Part shown: positions 43,357 to 54,697 of the stretch, piece by piece | Layout of the letters: each line of letters begins with the position of its first letter | Numbering within the stretch: the first letter of the stretch is position 1 | Source of the DNA: Sutcliffiella horikoshii | GTDB lineage: Bacteria; Bacillota; Bacilli; Bacillales; Bacillaceae_I | Assembly (NCBI RefSeq): GCF_021991925.1 | Contig: NZ_RXZI01000001.1 | Coordinates: 1 to 64,000 of the forward strand | Direction: 5' to 3' | Length of the DNA stretch: 64,000 nt | Made by a program: the position numbers and the translations under genes | Notes under the pieces: model-generated | Told to the model about the DNA's origin: nothing | What the model saw: the letters and a program-made list of their open reading frames with translations, nothing else | The model's database searches: none

Positions 43357-44229
43357 ATGTCAATGATAGCTATGTCCATTCCGCCATTTCCCACGTTCAT
43401 CAGGGGAGGGGAATATACTTTTTATAAAGGAGAACGTCATTTTTCCAGGGTGTTTACCGTGTTTGACTTGCTTTATGTGAAAAAAGGGACTCTATTCATG
43501 CAAGAGGGCAAGAAAAGATTTGAAGTTACCGAAGGACAATATGTTATTTTGGTACCTGGAGAGAGGCATGAGGGATATGCAGATTGTGGGGAACAGACGG
43601 ATTACTTCTGGCTTCACTTTGTCATTCCGGGTGATGAGTATCAAATGGTGGAAGATAAGGAACTTGATTGGTCTTTTGTTTATATAAAGGAGCCGACATT
43701 TACAGAGGTTGGGCACTATCAGTTTCACTTGCCGCAGTTTGGGAAAGTGAACCGCAGGGAGATTGTGGAGCAACAGTTAGAAACACTGTTAAATACACGG
43801 GATGGGGATGCCCATATCCCTGATGACTATTTACGGCAGCAAATACAATTCTCTGAGTTCGTCGTTCAGTTACAAAAAGAAGCCTTCTCCATTCCGAGCG
43901 CAACGGAGAAGGTTTGTGAAAGTGCAATGAAATACATACAAGAGAATTATAAAAGGCCTGTTAATATGAGTATATTAAAAGAGGAGCTGAACTATCATCC
44001 GGATTATCTGACCCGCTGCATGCAAAAGACAATAGGAATCAGCCCCATTCAATATTTGACTCACTACCGATTGAACCACGCGAAACGCTTGCTGGCAGAA
44101 ACGGAATATAAGGTCTCCGCCATTTCACGTGAGGTGGGTATTGAAGATGTCACCTATTTTTCGAAGTTATTTAAAAAGGTGGAGGGGACGACGCCGATGG
44201 AATATAGGAGATTGGTGCATAGGAAGTGA
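43357..44229 (+). CDS. yisR: AraC-family transcriptional regulator (YisR-like)
   Basis: A 290-aa regulator. The N-terminal cupin part (about residues 20-110; FDLLYVKKGTLFMQEGKKRF, VILVPGERHEGYAD) probably binds a sugar or other effector. The C-terminal two helix-turn-helix motifs (about 190-288) include NMSILKEELNYHPDYLTRCM and the family signature VGIEDVTYFSKLFKKVEGTTPMEYR. RBS GAGGTG. It is divergent from the MATE gene, and the two share a 120-bp promoter region, which suggests that it controls yisQ. Confidence 0.88.
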   Translation: MSMIAMSIPPFPTFIRGGEYTFYKGERHFSRVFTVFDLLYVKKGTLFMQEGKKRFEVTEGQYVILVPGERHEGYADCGEQTDYFWLHFVIPGDEYQMVEDKELDWSFVYIKEPTFTEVGHYQFHLPQFGKVNRREIVEQQLETLLNTRDGDAHIPDDYLRQQIQFSEFVVQLQKEAFSIPSATEKVCESAMKYIQENYKRPVNMSILKEELNYHPDYLTRCMQKTIGISPIQYLTHYRLNHAKRLLAETEYKVSAISREVGIEDVTYFSKLFKKVEGTTPMEYRRLVHRK

Positions 44230-44257
44230 CTATTTGAGCAGGCCCTTAAACAAAGAA

Positions 44258-44288
44258 ATGCCCGCTAATTTACTTAGCGGGCATTGTT
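44258..44288. terminator. Bidirectional terminator between yisR and the amylase gene
   Basis: Perfect AATGCCCGCTAA / TTAGCGGGCATT with a 4-nt loop; T runs are short. Confidence 0.7.
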
Positions 44289-44316
44289 AATACTACAAAC
44301 TAAAGTTTATGGTAGA

Positions 44317-46517
<2,201 letters not shown>

Positions 46518-47807
46518 ATGAAAAAGTTCCTAGCAATGTTAATGGTTGCCGTTCTTACTTTAGGCGTCCTGGCTGCATGTGGTCCACAACGTGAGACAGG
46601 CAATGAAGGTGGCAACACTGGTGCTGAAGGTGAAGGTACTACAACTGAAGGTGTGGATAAGCCAGAAAGCCTTACAGTATGGGTAAATGATGATGAGAAA
46701 CAAAGAGCGGCATTAGATGAAATCTTTGCAGCTTATACAGAAGAAACTGGAATTGAAGTTAAAGCGACTGGTATCTCCATGTTGGATCAAGTAGAAGCAC
46801 TTGCTCTTGATGGTCCTGCTGGAAAAGGTCCAGATGTATTCTTCGGTCCACATGACCGTCTTGGTGATATCGTTCTTCGTGGTCTTGCAGATCCAATCGA
46901 CTTAGGGGAAGATGCTTCTCTTTACAGTGAAACAGCAATCAATGCTGTAACAGTTGATGGTGAAGCATATGGAGTACCACAAGTTATCGAAACTTACGGT
47001 ATGTTCTACAATAAAGATCTTGTATCTGCTGAAGAAATCGCAACAATGGAAGGACTAATGAAGGTTGCTGAAGAGCAAACTGACGCTGGTCAAGACAAAT
47101 ACGGATTCTTAATGGAAGCAACAAACTTCTATTTCATCTATCCTTTCTTCGCTGGTAACGGCGGATATGTTTTCAATAACGATGGTTCTGGTTTTGATGC
47201 TTCTGACATCGGTCTTGCTAACGAAGGCGCTGTTGAAGGTGGAGAACTTGTACAATCTTGGTTCGACAATGGATATATCCCTAAAGAAATCAATGGCGAT
47301 ATCATGAGTGGATTATTCACTGATGGCAAAGTCGCAACTGTTCTTACAGGTCCTTGGAACATCGCTACTTATAGAGATGCTCTAGGTGACAAATTGGGTA
47401 CAGCTACACTTCCTAAACTGGAAAATGGAGACGTTCCAAAGTCTTTCGTTGGGGTAAAAGCTTGGATGTTAAGCTCATACTCTGAAAATCAAGAGTGGGC
47501 AATCGACTTAATGAAATTCATCACTAACTATGACAATGCAATGAAATACTATCAAGCTGCTGGTGAAATGCCTGCACTTCAAGAAGCATTAGATAGCGAA
47601 GAAATTGCTAACGATGAAATCATCGGTGCATTCGCTGAGCAAACTCAATATGGTGAGCCAATGCCAAACATTCCACAAATGCAACAAGTTTGGGATCCTA
47701 TGGGTAGCGCTCTTCAATTCATCGCTAACGGCGACGATGTTGGTGAAGTATTAGAAGAAGCGGTTCAAACAATCGAAGATAATATTGCAGCAAGTGGAGC
47801 TCAATAA
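46518..47807 (+). CDS. mdxE: Maltodextrin-binding lipoprotein MdxE
   Basis: A 429-aa extracellular solute-binding protein anchored by lipid. Signal peptide with lipobox LAAC (Cys21), then a Gly/Glu/Thr-rich linker to about residue 50 and a two-lobe MalE-type fold: ESLTVWVNDDEKQRAALDEI near 53, YGVPQVIETYGMFYNKDLV near 150-170, and VLTGPWNIATYRD near 275. It hands maltose and longer maltodextrins to MdxF-MdxG. Highest codon bias toward GAA/GGT/GCT in the window, as expected for an abundant protein. RBS GGAGG. A hairpin at 47827-47861 separates it from mdxF. Confidence 0.93.
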   Translation: MKKFLAMLMVAVLTLGVLAACGPQRETGNEGGNTGAEGEGTTTEGVDKPESLTVWVNDDEKQRAALDEIFAAYTEETGIEVKATGISMLDQVEALALDGPAGKGPDVFFGPHDRLGDIVLRGLADPIDLGEDASLYSETAINAVTVDGEAYGVPQVIETYGMFYNKDLVSAEEIATMEGLMKVAEEQTDAGQDKYGFLMEATNFYFIYPFFAGNGGYVFNNDGSGFDASDIGLANEGAVEGGELVQSWFDNGYIPKEINGDIMSGLFTDGKVATVLTGPWNIATYRDALGDKLGTATLPKLENGDVPKSFVGVKAWMLSSYSENQEWAIDLMKFITNYDNAMKYYQAAGEMPALQEALDSEEIANDEIIGAFAEQTQYGEPMPNIPQMQQVWDPMGSALQFIANGDDVGEVLEEAVQTIEDNIAASGAQ

Positions 47808-47826
47808 TTACTAACGATTAAACCTG

Positions 47827-47868
47827 GTGGATAGACTAAGCTGAGACGCTAGTCTATCCACTATATTT
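47827..47868 (+). terminator. Intercistronic hairpin between mdxE and mdxF
   Basis: GTGGATAGACT / AGTCTATCCAC (11 bp), 13-nt loop, then TATATTTCTTT. A partial terminator or mRNA-end stabiliser here would make mdxE more abundant than the permease genes, as is common for binding proteins. Confidence 0.65.
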
Positions 47869-47888
47869 CTTTAAAAGGAGGATCTGCT

Positions 47889-49181
47889 ATGTCCGGCACA
47901 GCAACTGAAAAAATGCGCTCACATAATCCAACTTTAGCAATGGTCCTTTCCATTATTTTTGCAGGGTTAGGTCAACTCTATAACCGCAGATATGCGAAAG
48001 GGATTTCATTCATTATCATTGAAGCCGCATTTTTGATTACGTTTTTCGAGTTTCTTAACATTGGTTATTGGGGACTATTCACACTTGGAGAAATTCCTAG
48101 AGTAGACCACTCCATCTTTTTATTAATACAAGGTTTGATTTCTGTTATTATCACTGTATTTGCAGTGGCCTTATACTATCTGAACGTAGTGGATGCAAGA
48201 AACAATGCAATCGACTTGAAGTTGGGGAAAGAAAAGCCAACTGTAAAAGAAGCATTCAAGAACTTTTATGACACTGGCTTCCCTTACTTAATGGTAATCC
48301 CAGGATTGATTTTACTATTATTCGTAGTAGTATTACCGCTAATGTTTATGGTTTCCTTGGCTTTTACAGATTACAACCTATATAACACACCGCCAAGAGC
48401 GTTACTAAATTGGGTTGGCTTTGAGAACTTTACAAGTCTGGTATCGATTCCACTTTGGAAAACGACCTTCATTAGTGTTTTTGCTTGGACGATTGTTTGG
48501 ACCGTCTGCGCAACTACAGGACAAATTGCGCTCGGATTATTCCTGGCATTGCTAGTAAATGACCCCCGTATAAAATATAAACGCTTTATCCGTACGATTT
48601 TAATTTTACCTTGGGCAGTCCCAGCGTTCGTTACAATCTTGATCTTTGCTGCGATGTTCAATGATCGATTCGGTGCAATCAACCGTGACATCCTAAGCAC
48701 CATTGGTTTAGCACTACCATGGTTGACTGATCCGTTTTATACAAAAATAGCAATAATCATGATCCAAACATGGCTCGGATTCCCATTCGTTTTCGCACTA
48801 TTCACAGGGGTGCTTCAGAGTATCTCCAAGGATTGGTATGAAGCTGCGGATGTGGATGGTGGAACTCGTTTCCAAAAATTCCGTTTCATCACGATGCCAC
48901 ATCTTTTATATGCAACGGCTCCACTATTGATCATGCAGTATGCAGGAAACTTTAATAACTTTAACATCATCTATCTGTTCAACCAAGGTGGTCCCGCAGT
49001 CCGTGGACAAAACGCTGGTGGGTCGGACATTCTGATTTCATGGGTTTATAAATTGACGTTCGATACGAGTAACTACAACATGGCAGCAGCAATATCCATC
49101 ATACTCGGACTTATTGTAGCAGGTTTTGCCTTCTTCCAATTCCGTCGTACTCGTTCGTTTAAAGAGGAGGGTAATATATAA
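47889..49181 (+). CDS. mdxF: Maltodextrin ABC transporter permease MdxF
   Basis: A 430-aa membrane permease, MalF family. The first 120 residues have extra hydrophobic segments (SIIFAGLGQLYNRRYAKGIS, with a TM2-domain-like GLGQLYNRR). The ABC-permease core follows: about six helices, with the EAA loop EAADVDGGTRFQKFRFITMPHL near 318-340 that contacts the ATPase. RBS AAGGAGG. Its stop overlaps the mdxG start by one base (TAATG). No MalK-type ATPase is in the cluster, so it probably uses a shared one such as MsmX. Confidence 0.92.
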   Translation: MSGTATEKMRSHNPTLAMVLSIIFAGLGQLYNRRYAKGISFIIIEAAFLITFFEFLNIGYWGLFTLGEIPRVDHSIFLLIQGLISVIITVFAVALYYLNVVDARNNAIDLKLGKEKPTVKEAFKNFYDTGFPYLMVIPGLILLLFVVVLPLMFMVSLAFTDYNLYNTPPRALLNWVGFENFTSLVSIPLWKTTFISVFAWTIVWTVCATTGQIALGLFLALLVNDPRIKYKRFIRTILILPWAVPAFVTILIFAAMFNDRFGAINRDILSTIGLALPWLTDPFYTKIAIIMIQTWLGFPFVFALFTGVLQSISKDWYEAADVDGGTRFQKFRFITMPHLLYATAPLLIMQYAGNFNNFNIIYLFNQGGPAVRGQNAGGSDILISWVYKLTFDTSNYNMAAAISIILGLIVAGFAFFQFRRTRSFKEEGNI

Positions 49182-50023
49182 TGAACCTTAAAACAAAATC
49201 TAAGATCGAAGTTTCATTGATCTATTTATTCCTAGGCTTCATGTTCATCATTATTGCCTACCCGCTTTTATGGACTATCGGCTTATCCCTTAACCCGGGA
49301 ACAAGTCTTTACTCTGCATCGATGATTCCTGAAAACTGGTCGCTTGTACATTATAAATGGCTATTTACAGATCCACAGAGTGATTACTTGACATGGTATA
49401 AAAACAGTATCATGGTCGCGGTTGCCAATTCTTTCTTTTCAGTATTGATCACGGCTTTTGTAGCATATGCGTTTTCGCGCTACCGTTTTGTAGGAAGAAC
49501 GTATGGGTTATACGCATTTCTTCTATTACAAATGTTCCCTGCTTTGATGGCGATGGTTGCAATCTACATCATGCTGAACATGGTCGGTTTATTGGATTCT
49601 CTTGTAGGATTGACATTGGTTTACATCGGTGGGCAAATACCATTTAATGCATGGCTTGTTAAAGGGTATTTCGATACCATTCCTAAAGAGTTGGATGAAG
49701 CGGCACGCATGGACGGAGCTGGACACTTTGGCGTATTCTTCAAAATCATGCTCCCACTTGCCAAGCCGATCCTTGCAGTAGTAGCGTTATTTAACTTCAT
49801 GGCACCATTTACAGACTTTATCCTGCCTCGAATTGTGTTGAGGAACCCGGAGAACTTCACGTTAGCCCTGGGATTATTCAACTTTATCAATGATCAGTTC
49901 GCTAACAACTTCACTCGTTTTGCAGCAGGTTCCATCCTGATTGCCATTCCGATTGCGTTGATGTTCCTGTTCTTGCAACGCTATTTGATTGCCGGACTAA
50001 CTGCAGGTGGAACAAAAGGATAA
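49181..50023 (+). CDS. mdxG: Maltodextrin ABC transporter permease MdxG
   Basis: A 280-aa MalG-family permease with six helices. The EAA motif is ELDEAARMDGAGHFGVFFKIMLPLAK near 168-193. It follows mdxF with a one-base overlap and forms the heterodimeric channel with it. The RBS is GAGGAGGG inside the end of mdxF. After the stop a T-A-rich stretch with TATAAT at 50031-50036 and AATCGTTTAT could act as a weak extra promoter/operator for the amylase gene. Confidence 0.93.
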   Translation: MNLKTKSKIEVSLIYLFLGFMFIIIAYPLLWTIGLSLNPGTSLYSASMIPENWSLVHYKWLFTDPQSDYLTWYKNSIMVAVANSFFSVLITAFVAYAFSRYRFVGRTYGLYAFLLLQMFPALMAMVAIYIMLNMVGLLDSLVGLTLVYIGGQIPFNAWLVKGYFDTIPKELDEAARMDGAGHFGVFFKIMLPLAKPILAVVALFNFMAPFTDFILPRIVLRNPENFTLALGLFNFINDQFANNFTRFAAGSILIAIPIALMFLFLQRYLIAGLTAGGTKG

Positions 50024-50108
50024 GAATAGTATATAATCGTTTATGGAAAGTAAGGGTCTTTGACCGAAAACTACACTACTAAAACGATTTTAAGGGAGGG
50101 AAGCGGAA

Positions 50109-51662
50109 TTGATGAAAAGAGTGATGGGGCTCATTCTCGTTCCGTTTCTTCTTTTTTCTGCATGGTTTGTTCCGCCCGTTCAACCTGTAAACGCCGAAAA
50201 AGAAGAACACGCATGGCAAGATGAGATTATTTATTTTATTATGATTGACCGCTTTAACAATGGGGACACATCCAATGACTTTGACGTGGATCGAGATGAT
50301 CCGAAGGCCTACCACGGTGGGGATTTCCGTGGGATCACTGAAAAACTGGATTACTTAAAGGATATGGGATTCACCGCACTATGGCTGACCCCTATTGTTC
50401 AAAATGAGGAAAAAGGGTACCATGGCTACTGGACAGAAGACTTCTATAACACAGAAGAGCATTTCGGCACACTAGAGGAATTCAAGGAATTAGTCCAAGA
50501 AGCACACAAAAGAGACATAAAAATAATTGTTGATTTGGTAGTCAATCATACGGGTTACCAGCATGGTTGGCTGAATGAAGAAGACAAACAAGATTGGTTC
50601 CACCCAAATGAACCTATTCGAAATTGGGATGATCAAGAGCAAGTTGAAAATGGTTGGATTTATGGTTTGCCGGATTTAAATCAGGATAACCCTGAGGTCA
50701 GGGAATATCTATTGGATATGGCCAAATGGTGGATTGAAGAGACGGATATTGATGGTTATAGGCTTGATACTGTGAAACATGTCCCTAAGGATTTTTGGAA
50801 AGAGTTTGCCGAAGAGGTTAAATCCGTAAAAGAAGACTTTTTCTTAATCGGTGAGGTTTGGCATGATGATCCGAAGTATGTGGCAGGATACCAGGAAACG
50901 GGCATCGACTCCTTTGTGGATTTTCCGACCTATAACGAATTAACGCGAGTATTTTCAAAAGCGGATGAATCTCTAAGCCGCTTGGATACGATTTTCTATC
51001 ACAATCAAAACCTTTATGATAACCCTTATGTACTGGGAACATTTCTGGACAATCACGATGTGGAGCGCTTTACAAGAGCAGCCATTAAGAATAAGCAACA
51101 TCCTCCAACACGATTGAAGCTTGCTCTCGCTTATATGTATACCGCACCTGGAATTCCAATTGTGTATTACGGAACAGAGATTGCTCTTGATGGTGGGGAA
51201 GATCCTGACAACCGCAGAGATATGAACTTCAGAGCAGACAAAGAGATAATAGATTATATCACCAAACTAGCTGAATTGCGTAAACAGATGCCAAGTCTGA
51301 CACACGGTACCTATGAGATGGTTTATGATAATGGCGCCATGGCTGTCATCAAACGCGAGTATGAAGGAGAAGTCAGTTTTGTTGCTATCAACAACTCCAG
51401 CGAAACACAGGCAGCGCCTATTGATGCAGAGCTTGTAGGAGAAAGCATGGAGCTACGCGGTACCCTAGGGGACGAACTGGTTCGTAATTCCAACGGTACT
51501 TATACCATCGGACTAGACCGCGAAACAGCTGAGGTCTATACAGTAAAAGAAGATTCCGGTATCAATGTAGGCTTCGTTAGTGCCATGGTGTTGATCTATG
51601 GAGGGTTTGTGGCATTTATCGTTGCTGCTATTGTTAGAAGAAAGAAAAAGAATAAAAAATGA
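50109..51662 (+). CDS. Membrane-anchored extracellular alpha-amylase (GH13)
   Basis: A 517-aa GH13 enzyme with a signal peptide (about residues 1-30, ending VQPVNAE) and a C-terminal membrane helix with a basic tail (VGFVSAMVLIYGGFVAFIVA then RRKKKNKK), so it is held outside the cell. Catalytic residues are in DGYRLDTVKHV near 215-225 (nucleophile Asp), FLIGEVWHDD near 245-254 (Glu) and FLDNHDVERF near 310-319 (Asp). DLVVNHTG near 140 is region I. It would cut starch or large dextrins into pieces for MdxE. Start: TTG 50109 or ATG 50112, both after AGGGAGGG. Cotranscribed with mdxEFG. Confidence 0.92.
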   Translation: MMKRVMGLILVPFLLFSAWFVPPVQPVNAEKEEHAWQDEIIYFIMIDRFNNGDTSNDFDVDRDDPKAYHGGDFRGITEKLDYLKDMGFTALWLTPIVQNEEKGYHGYWTEDFYNTEEHFGTLEEFKELVQEAHKRDIKIIVDLVVNHTGYQHGWLNEEDKQDWFHPNEPIRNWDDQEQVENGWIYGLPDLNQDNPEVREYLLDMAKWWIEETDIDGYRLDTVKHVPKDFWKEFAEEVKSVKEDFFLIGEVWHDDPKYVAGYQETGIDSFVDFPTYNELTRVFSKADESLSRLDTIFYHNQNLYDNPYVLGTFLDNHDVERFTRAAIKNKQHPPTRLKLALAYMYTAPGIPIVYYGTEIALDGGEDPDNRRDMNFRADKEIIDYITKLAELRKQMPSLTHGTYEMVYDNGAMAVIKREYEGEVSFVAINNSSETQAAPIDAELVGESMELRGTLGDELVRNSNGTYTIGLDRETAEVYTVKEDSGINVGFVSAMVLIYGGFVAFIVAAIVRRKKKNKK

Positions 51663-51744
51663 GTGCCTATGTCCTCCCAAGCGGAGGATAGGCTCCGTTA
51701 TATTTGAATGCGTTTCCAATTAAAAAAGGGGAGGGGATAGGTGC

Positions 51745-52794
51745 ATGGCAGTAACAATTAAAGATGTAGCGAAAATGGCCAATGTTGCACCTTCCACAGT
51801 TTCTCGCGTCATCGCGAACAACCCGCGCATAAGTGAAAAGACAAAAAAACGCGTGAGAGAAGCAATGGAAGAGCTTGGATATCATCCAAACTTTATCGCA
51901 CGAAGCCTGGCAAACCAATCTACACAAGTAATCGGTCTTGTTATGCCGGCATCTGCAGATAAAACATTTCAAAACCCATTTTTCCCGGAAGTATTAAGGG
52001 GAATAAGTACGGCTGCGCATGAAAAGCAGTATGCCCTCCATATGTCCACTGGGGTAACTGGCAATGAGATATTAGAAGGGGTCATGCAAATGGTCCAGGG
52101 CCGTCGTGTGGACGGTATCATTCTCTTGTATTCAGCCGTGGAGGACAAAATCATCAAGTACCTTCAAAAAGAGTGCTTCCCATTTGTCGTCATAGGAAAG
52201 CCATTTGAGCAAGTGGAAGAGATTACACATGTTGATAACGATAACTACCGGGCGGCAAAAGAAGCTACCCAGCATTTGATCGGGCTTGGGCATGAAAGGG
52301 TGGCTTTCGTAGGTGGTAGCATCCAATTGGTGGTGACCATCGATCGGTTGCTTGGCTACGAGAAAGCGATCCGAGATGCGGGAATTCAATATAGGGATGA
52401 ATATATCATTCATGAAGAGTTCCTGAAAGAGGGTGGCCAAGAGGCGATTTCCGAATTGCTTTCGCTAGAAGAGCCGCCAACAGCGCTTGTCGTTTCCGAT
52501 GACCTGATGTCACTTGGGATCCTTAATACATTGCATGACATGGGAATATCCGTTCCAGATCAGATGTCCATTGTGAGCTTCAATAATGTGTTACTTGCAG
52601 AAGTGGCGCGTCCACCATTGACATCGGTAGACATCAACATCTTCCAACTGGGCTTTCAAGCTGCGAAGACTTTGATTCAAAAGGTGAAGGATCCGTCTGA
52701 ACCGACCAAACGGATTATCATCCCACATACGATGGTAAAGCGCCATACTTGCAAGGAAATGACTAAGCAAAATGGAGATGGAAACATAGATTGA
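51745..52794 (+). CDS. LacI-family transcriptional regulator of maltodextrin use (MalR/MdxR-like)
   Basis: A 349-aa repressor. The N-terminal HTH reads TIKDVAKMANVAPSTVSRVI at residues 3-22, followed by the hinge helix LGYHPNFIARSL near 46-57. The rest is a periplasmic-binding-protein-like sugar sensor domain (IGLVMPAS near 65, VDGIILLYS near 120, VAFVGGS near 185, ALVVSDDLMSLGIL near 250). It is the last gene of the mdx cluster, and TGCAATCG-type operators lie before mdxE and the cytoplasmic amylase gene, so it probably represses both in the absence of maltodextrin. RBS AGGGGAGGGG. Confidence 0.9.
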   Translation: MAVTIKDVAKMANVAPSTVSRVIANNPRISEKTKKRVREAMEELGYHPNFIARSLANQSTQVIGLVMPASADKTFQNPFFPEVLRGISTAAHEKQYALHMSTGVTGNEILEGVMQMVQGRRVDGIILLYSAVEDKIIKYLQKECFPFVVIGKPFEQVEEITHVDNDNYRAAKEATQHLIGLGHERVAFVGGSIQLVVTIDRLLGYEKAIRDAGIQYRDEYIIHEEFLKEGGQEAISELLSLEEPPTALVVSDDLMSLGILNTLHDMGISVPDQMSIVSFNNVLLAEVARPPLTSVDINIFQLGFQAAKTLIQKVKDPSEPTKRIIIPHTMVKRHTCKEMTKQNGDGNID

Positions 52795-52801
52795 TAAAAG
52801 G

Positions 52802-52834
52802 AAGCCGGCCTCAGATGATGGGGTTGGCTTTTTT
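52802..52834 (+). terminator. Terminator of the mdx cluster
   Basis: AAGCCGGCCT / GGGTTGGCTT, pairing with two G-T pairs, then TTTTTACT. Confidence 0.72.
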
Positions 52835-52892
52835 ACTAGAAATGGATATTGTTTTTTGTGTTTTCCTTAAACCTAAGAGAGATTAAAATCGG

Positions 52893-53102
52893 TTCGGACA
52901 AAATAGTGAGTCGTTCAGCCAATTAAATCCTGATAAATGGATATGTTCGGACAAGTGTTGGAGAGGCTCGGTCAAGGTTGAAGAGTGATTTGGACATTCT
53001 AATTTTCGGTTCGGACAAGAATTGAAAAACATCGGACAATAATGCGGAATATTCGGATAACTTTTGAAAGACTTCGGTCAAGAACTGAATAACTTCGGAC
53101 AT
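52893..53102. repeat. Degenerate 21-bp-period array of TTCGGACAA
   Basis: TTCGGACAA-like words begin at 52893, 52914 (weak), 52946, 52967, 52989, 53010, 53031, 53052, 53073 and 53094. The last six are exactly 21 bp apart, and the earlier ones form pairs at 21 bp with phase slips of 32 and 22 bp. Sequence between the words is not conserved. No gene is supported in 52795-53207. Confidence 0.85.
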
Positions 53103-53140
53103 TTACCAAATTCACTCCAAAAGTGTAGTAAAATCAGAAC

Positions 53141-53172
53141 AAAAAGCGCCCCATTCAAAATGAAAGAGCGCC
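53141..53172 (-). terminator. Possible terminator after the SDR gene
   Basis: On the minus strand GGCGCTC-TTTCAT can pair imperfectly with ATGGGGCGC, followed by TTTTTG. Confidence 0.45.
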
Positions 53173-53207
53173 AAGTTCCAAGTTTCAATCATCATCCAAT
53201 AAACTAC

Positions 53208-54071
53208 CTACCCATTCACAATCTTCCCGCCATTCACATGCAACATCTGGCCGTTCATGTAAGAGGCATCATCACTTGCCAAAAACACATAGCTCGGTGC
53301 TACCTCCTCAGGCTGACCGGGACGTTTCATCGGAGTATTCGCTCCGAAACTTGCCACCTTTTGACTAGAAAAAGTGGAAGGAATCAATGGTGTCCAAATA
53401 GGTCCAGGAGCTACACCATTAACTCGTATCCCTTTTCCAACGAGTTGCAAGGCAAGGGAGCGTGTAAAGGACACAATTGCCCCTTTGGTTGCCGAGTAAT
53501 CCACAAGTAGCTCATTCCCGGCATAAGCTGTCACGGAAGCAGTATTAATGATGCTACTCCCATTTGCCAGAAAGGGAAGAGCTGCCTTTGTTAAATAAAA
53601 AAAAGAAAAAATATTCGTCCGGAATGTCTTCTCCAGCTGTTCTGCTGTTATATCCTCAATGCTCTCTTGTGGATGCTGTTCCGCCGCATTGTTGACAAGG
53701 ATGTCTATTTTGTTAAAGTTGGCCATGGTTTCATCCACAATTTGCTTGCAAAATGCCTCCTCGCCAATGTCTCCGGAAATCAGGTGACACTTCCTGCCTT
53801 CTTGCTCAACCTGTTTTTGTGTCTCCTTGGCATCCTCATGTTCATTTAAATACACAACCACTATGTCTGCCTCTTCTTTTGCGTAGTAAATGGCAACTGC
53901 TCTTCCAATCCCGCTATCGCCGCCAGTGATGATTGCGACCTTATCTTTTAATTTTCCACTTCCCTTATAGGTCGGGTCCTCTGACTTCGGCTTTGGTGTC
54001 ATCTCGGACTCTAAACCAGGCTGCTGATTTTGATGCTGTGGTGGGAGCGTCTGTTTCTGCTGTTCTGACAT
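53208..54071 (-). CDS. Short-chain dehydrogenase/reductase (YhxC/YdaD-like)
   Basis: A 287-aa NAD(P)-dependent oxidoreductase with a 40-residue Gln/Pro-rich N-terminal extension (QQKQTLPPQHQNQQPG), typical of the YhxC/YdaD general-stress subgroup. TGGDSGIGRAVA near 49-60 is the TGxxxGxG cofactor motif; NNAAEQ near 130 and the catalytic S-Y-K set (ASVTAYAG, then DYSATKGA near 195) are intact. The start at 54071 (MSEQQ) has GGAGGTGC five bases upstream; 54086 is not favoured. Substrate unknown. Divergent from the GNAT gene. Confidence 0.9.
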   Translation of the reverse strand: MSEQQKQTLPPQHQNQQPGLESEMTPKPKSEDPTYKGSGKLKDKVAIITGGDSGIGRAVAIYYAKEEADIVVVYLNEHEDAKETQKQVEQEGRKCHLISGDIGEEAFCKQIVDETMANFNKIDILVNNAAEQHPQESIEDITAEQLEKTFRTNIFSFFYLTKAALPFLANGSSIINTASVTAYAGNELLVDYSATKGAIVSFTRSLALQLVGKGIRVNGVAPGPIWTPLIPSTFSSQKVASFGANTPMKRPGQPEEVAPSYVFLASDDASYMNGQMLHVNGGKIVNG

Positions 54072-54153
54072 ATTAAGCACCTCCAATAATCTTTCCTATT
54101 ATTAGAAAATCACCTATAATTTATCCAATGGGAGAAAAAAGGGGAGAGTAAAT

Positions 54154-54657
54154 ATGATGATTAGACAAGCAAGACTAGAAGATGCAGAGGCACTCCTGAT
54201 ACATGCTAGAAAAGTATATGGAGAAGGACGCAATCTATTAACTGCACCGGAAGAATTCCATGTCACCATCGAAGAGGAAGTAAAGTGGTTACAAGATAAT
54301 AAAGACAAAGGATATTTGACCCTTATAGCAGAAAAAGACTCAAAAATAATAGGAATGCTTAATGCCACAAAGGGTTCAAGAAAAAGAGTACAGCATATTT
54401 GCATGTTTGGGATCAGCATCCAAGAAGAATATTGCAACAATGGGCTAGGCAGCAACATGATTGCACAGTTGCTTGACTGGGCTAAAAGAGATGCTGAAAT
54501 TGAAAAGGTTTGCCTGGAAGTATTTGCGCATAATGAACGAGCGATACATGTTTACAAGAAGTTGGGGTTTAAGATAGAGGGGAGAAAAGAACGGCATGTG
54601 AAGTTTGAGGATGGAACCTATTCGGATGAATTGCTTATGGGCCTGTTTGTAAAATAA
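54154..54657 (+). CDS. GNAT-family N-acetyltransferase
   Basis: A 167-aa acetyltransferase. It begins MMIRQARLEDAEALLIHARK and carries the acetyl-CoA motif A as FGISIQEEYCNNGLGSNMIAQLLDWA near 88-113 (the N-x-G-L-G/S pyrophosphate loop), then VFAHNERAIHVYKKLGFKIEGRKERHV near 127-152. The pattern is that of RimI/SpeG-like YxxN or YdaF-type enzymes; substrate unknown. RBS GGGGAGAG. Ends 40 bp from the convergent yajQ-type gene. Confidence 0.9.
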   Translation: MMIRQARLEDAEALLIHARKVYGEGRNLLTAPEEFHVTIEEEVKWLQDNKDKGYLTLIAEKDSKIIGMLNATKGSRKRVQHICMFGISIQEEYCNNGLGSNMIAQLLDWAKRDAEIEKVCLEVFAHNERAIHVYKKLGFKIEGRKERHVKFEDGTYSDELLMGLFVK

Positions 54658-54697
54658 GTGCCCACGTCATTTTAGGACGGGGCACCTTTAAATGGAC

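Noticed and set aside
53064-53510. 148-codon plus-strand frame
   Set aside because: It begins in the 21-bp array and continues antisense to the SDR gene; Cys/His-rich shadow translation.
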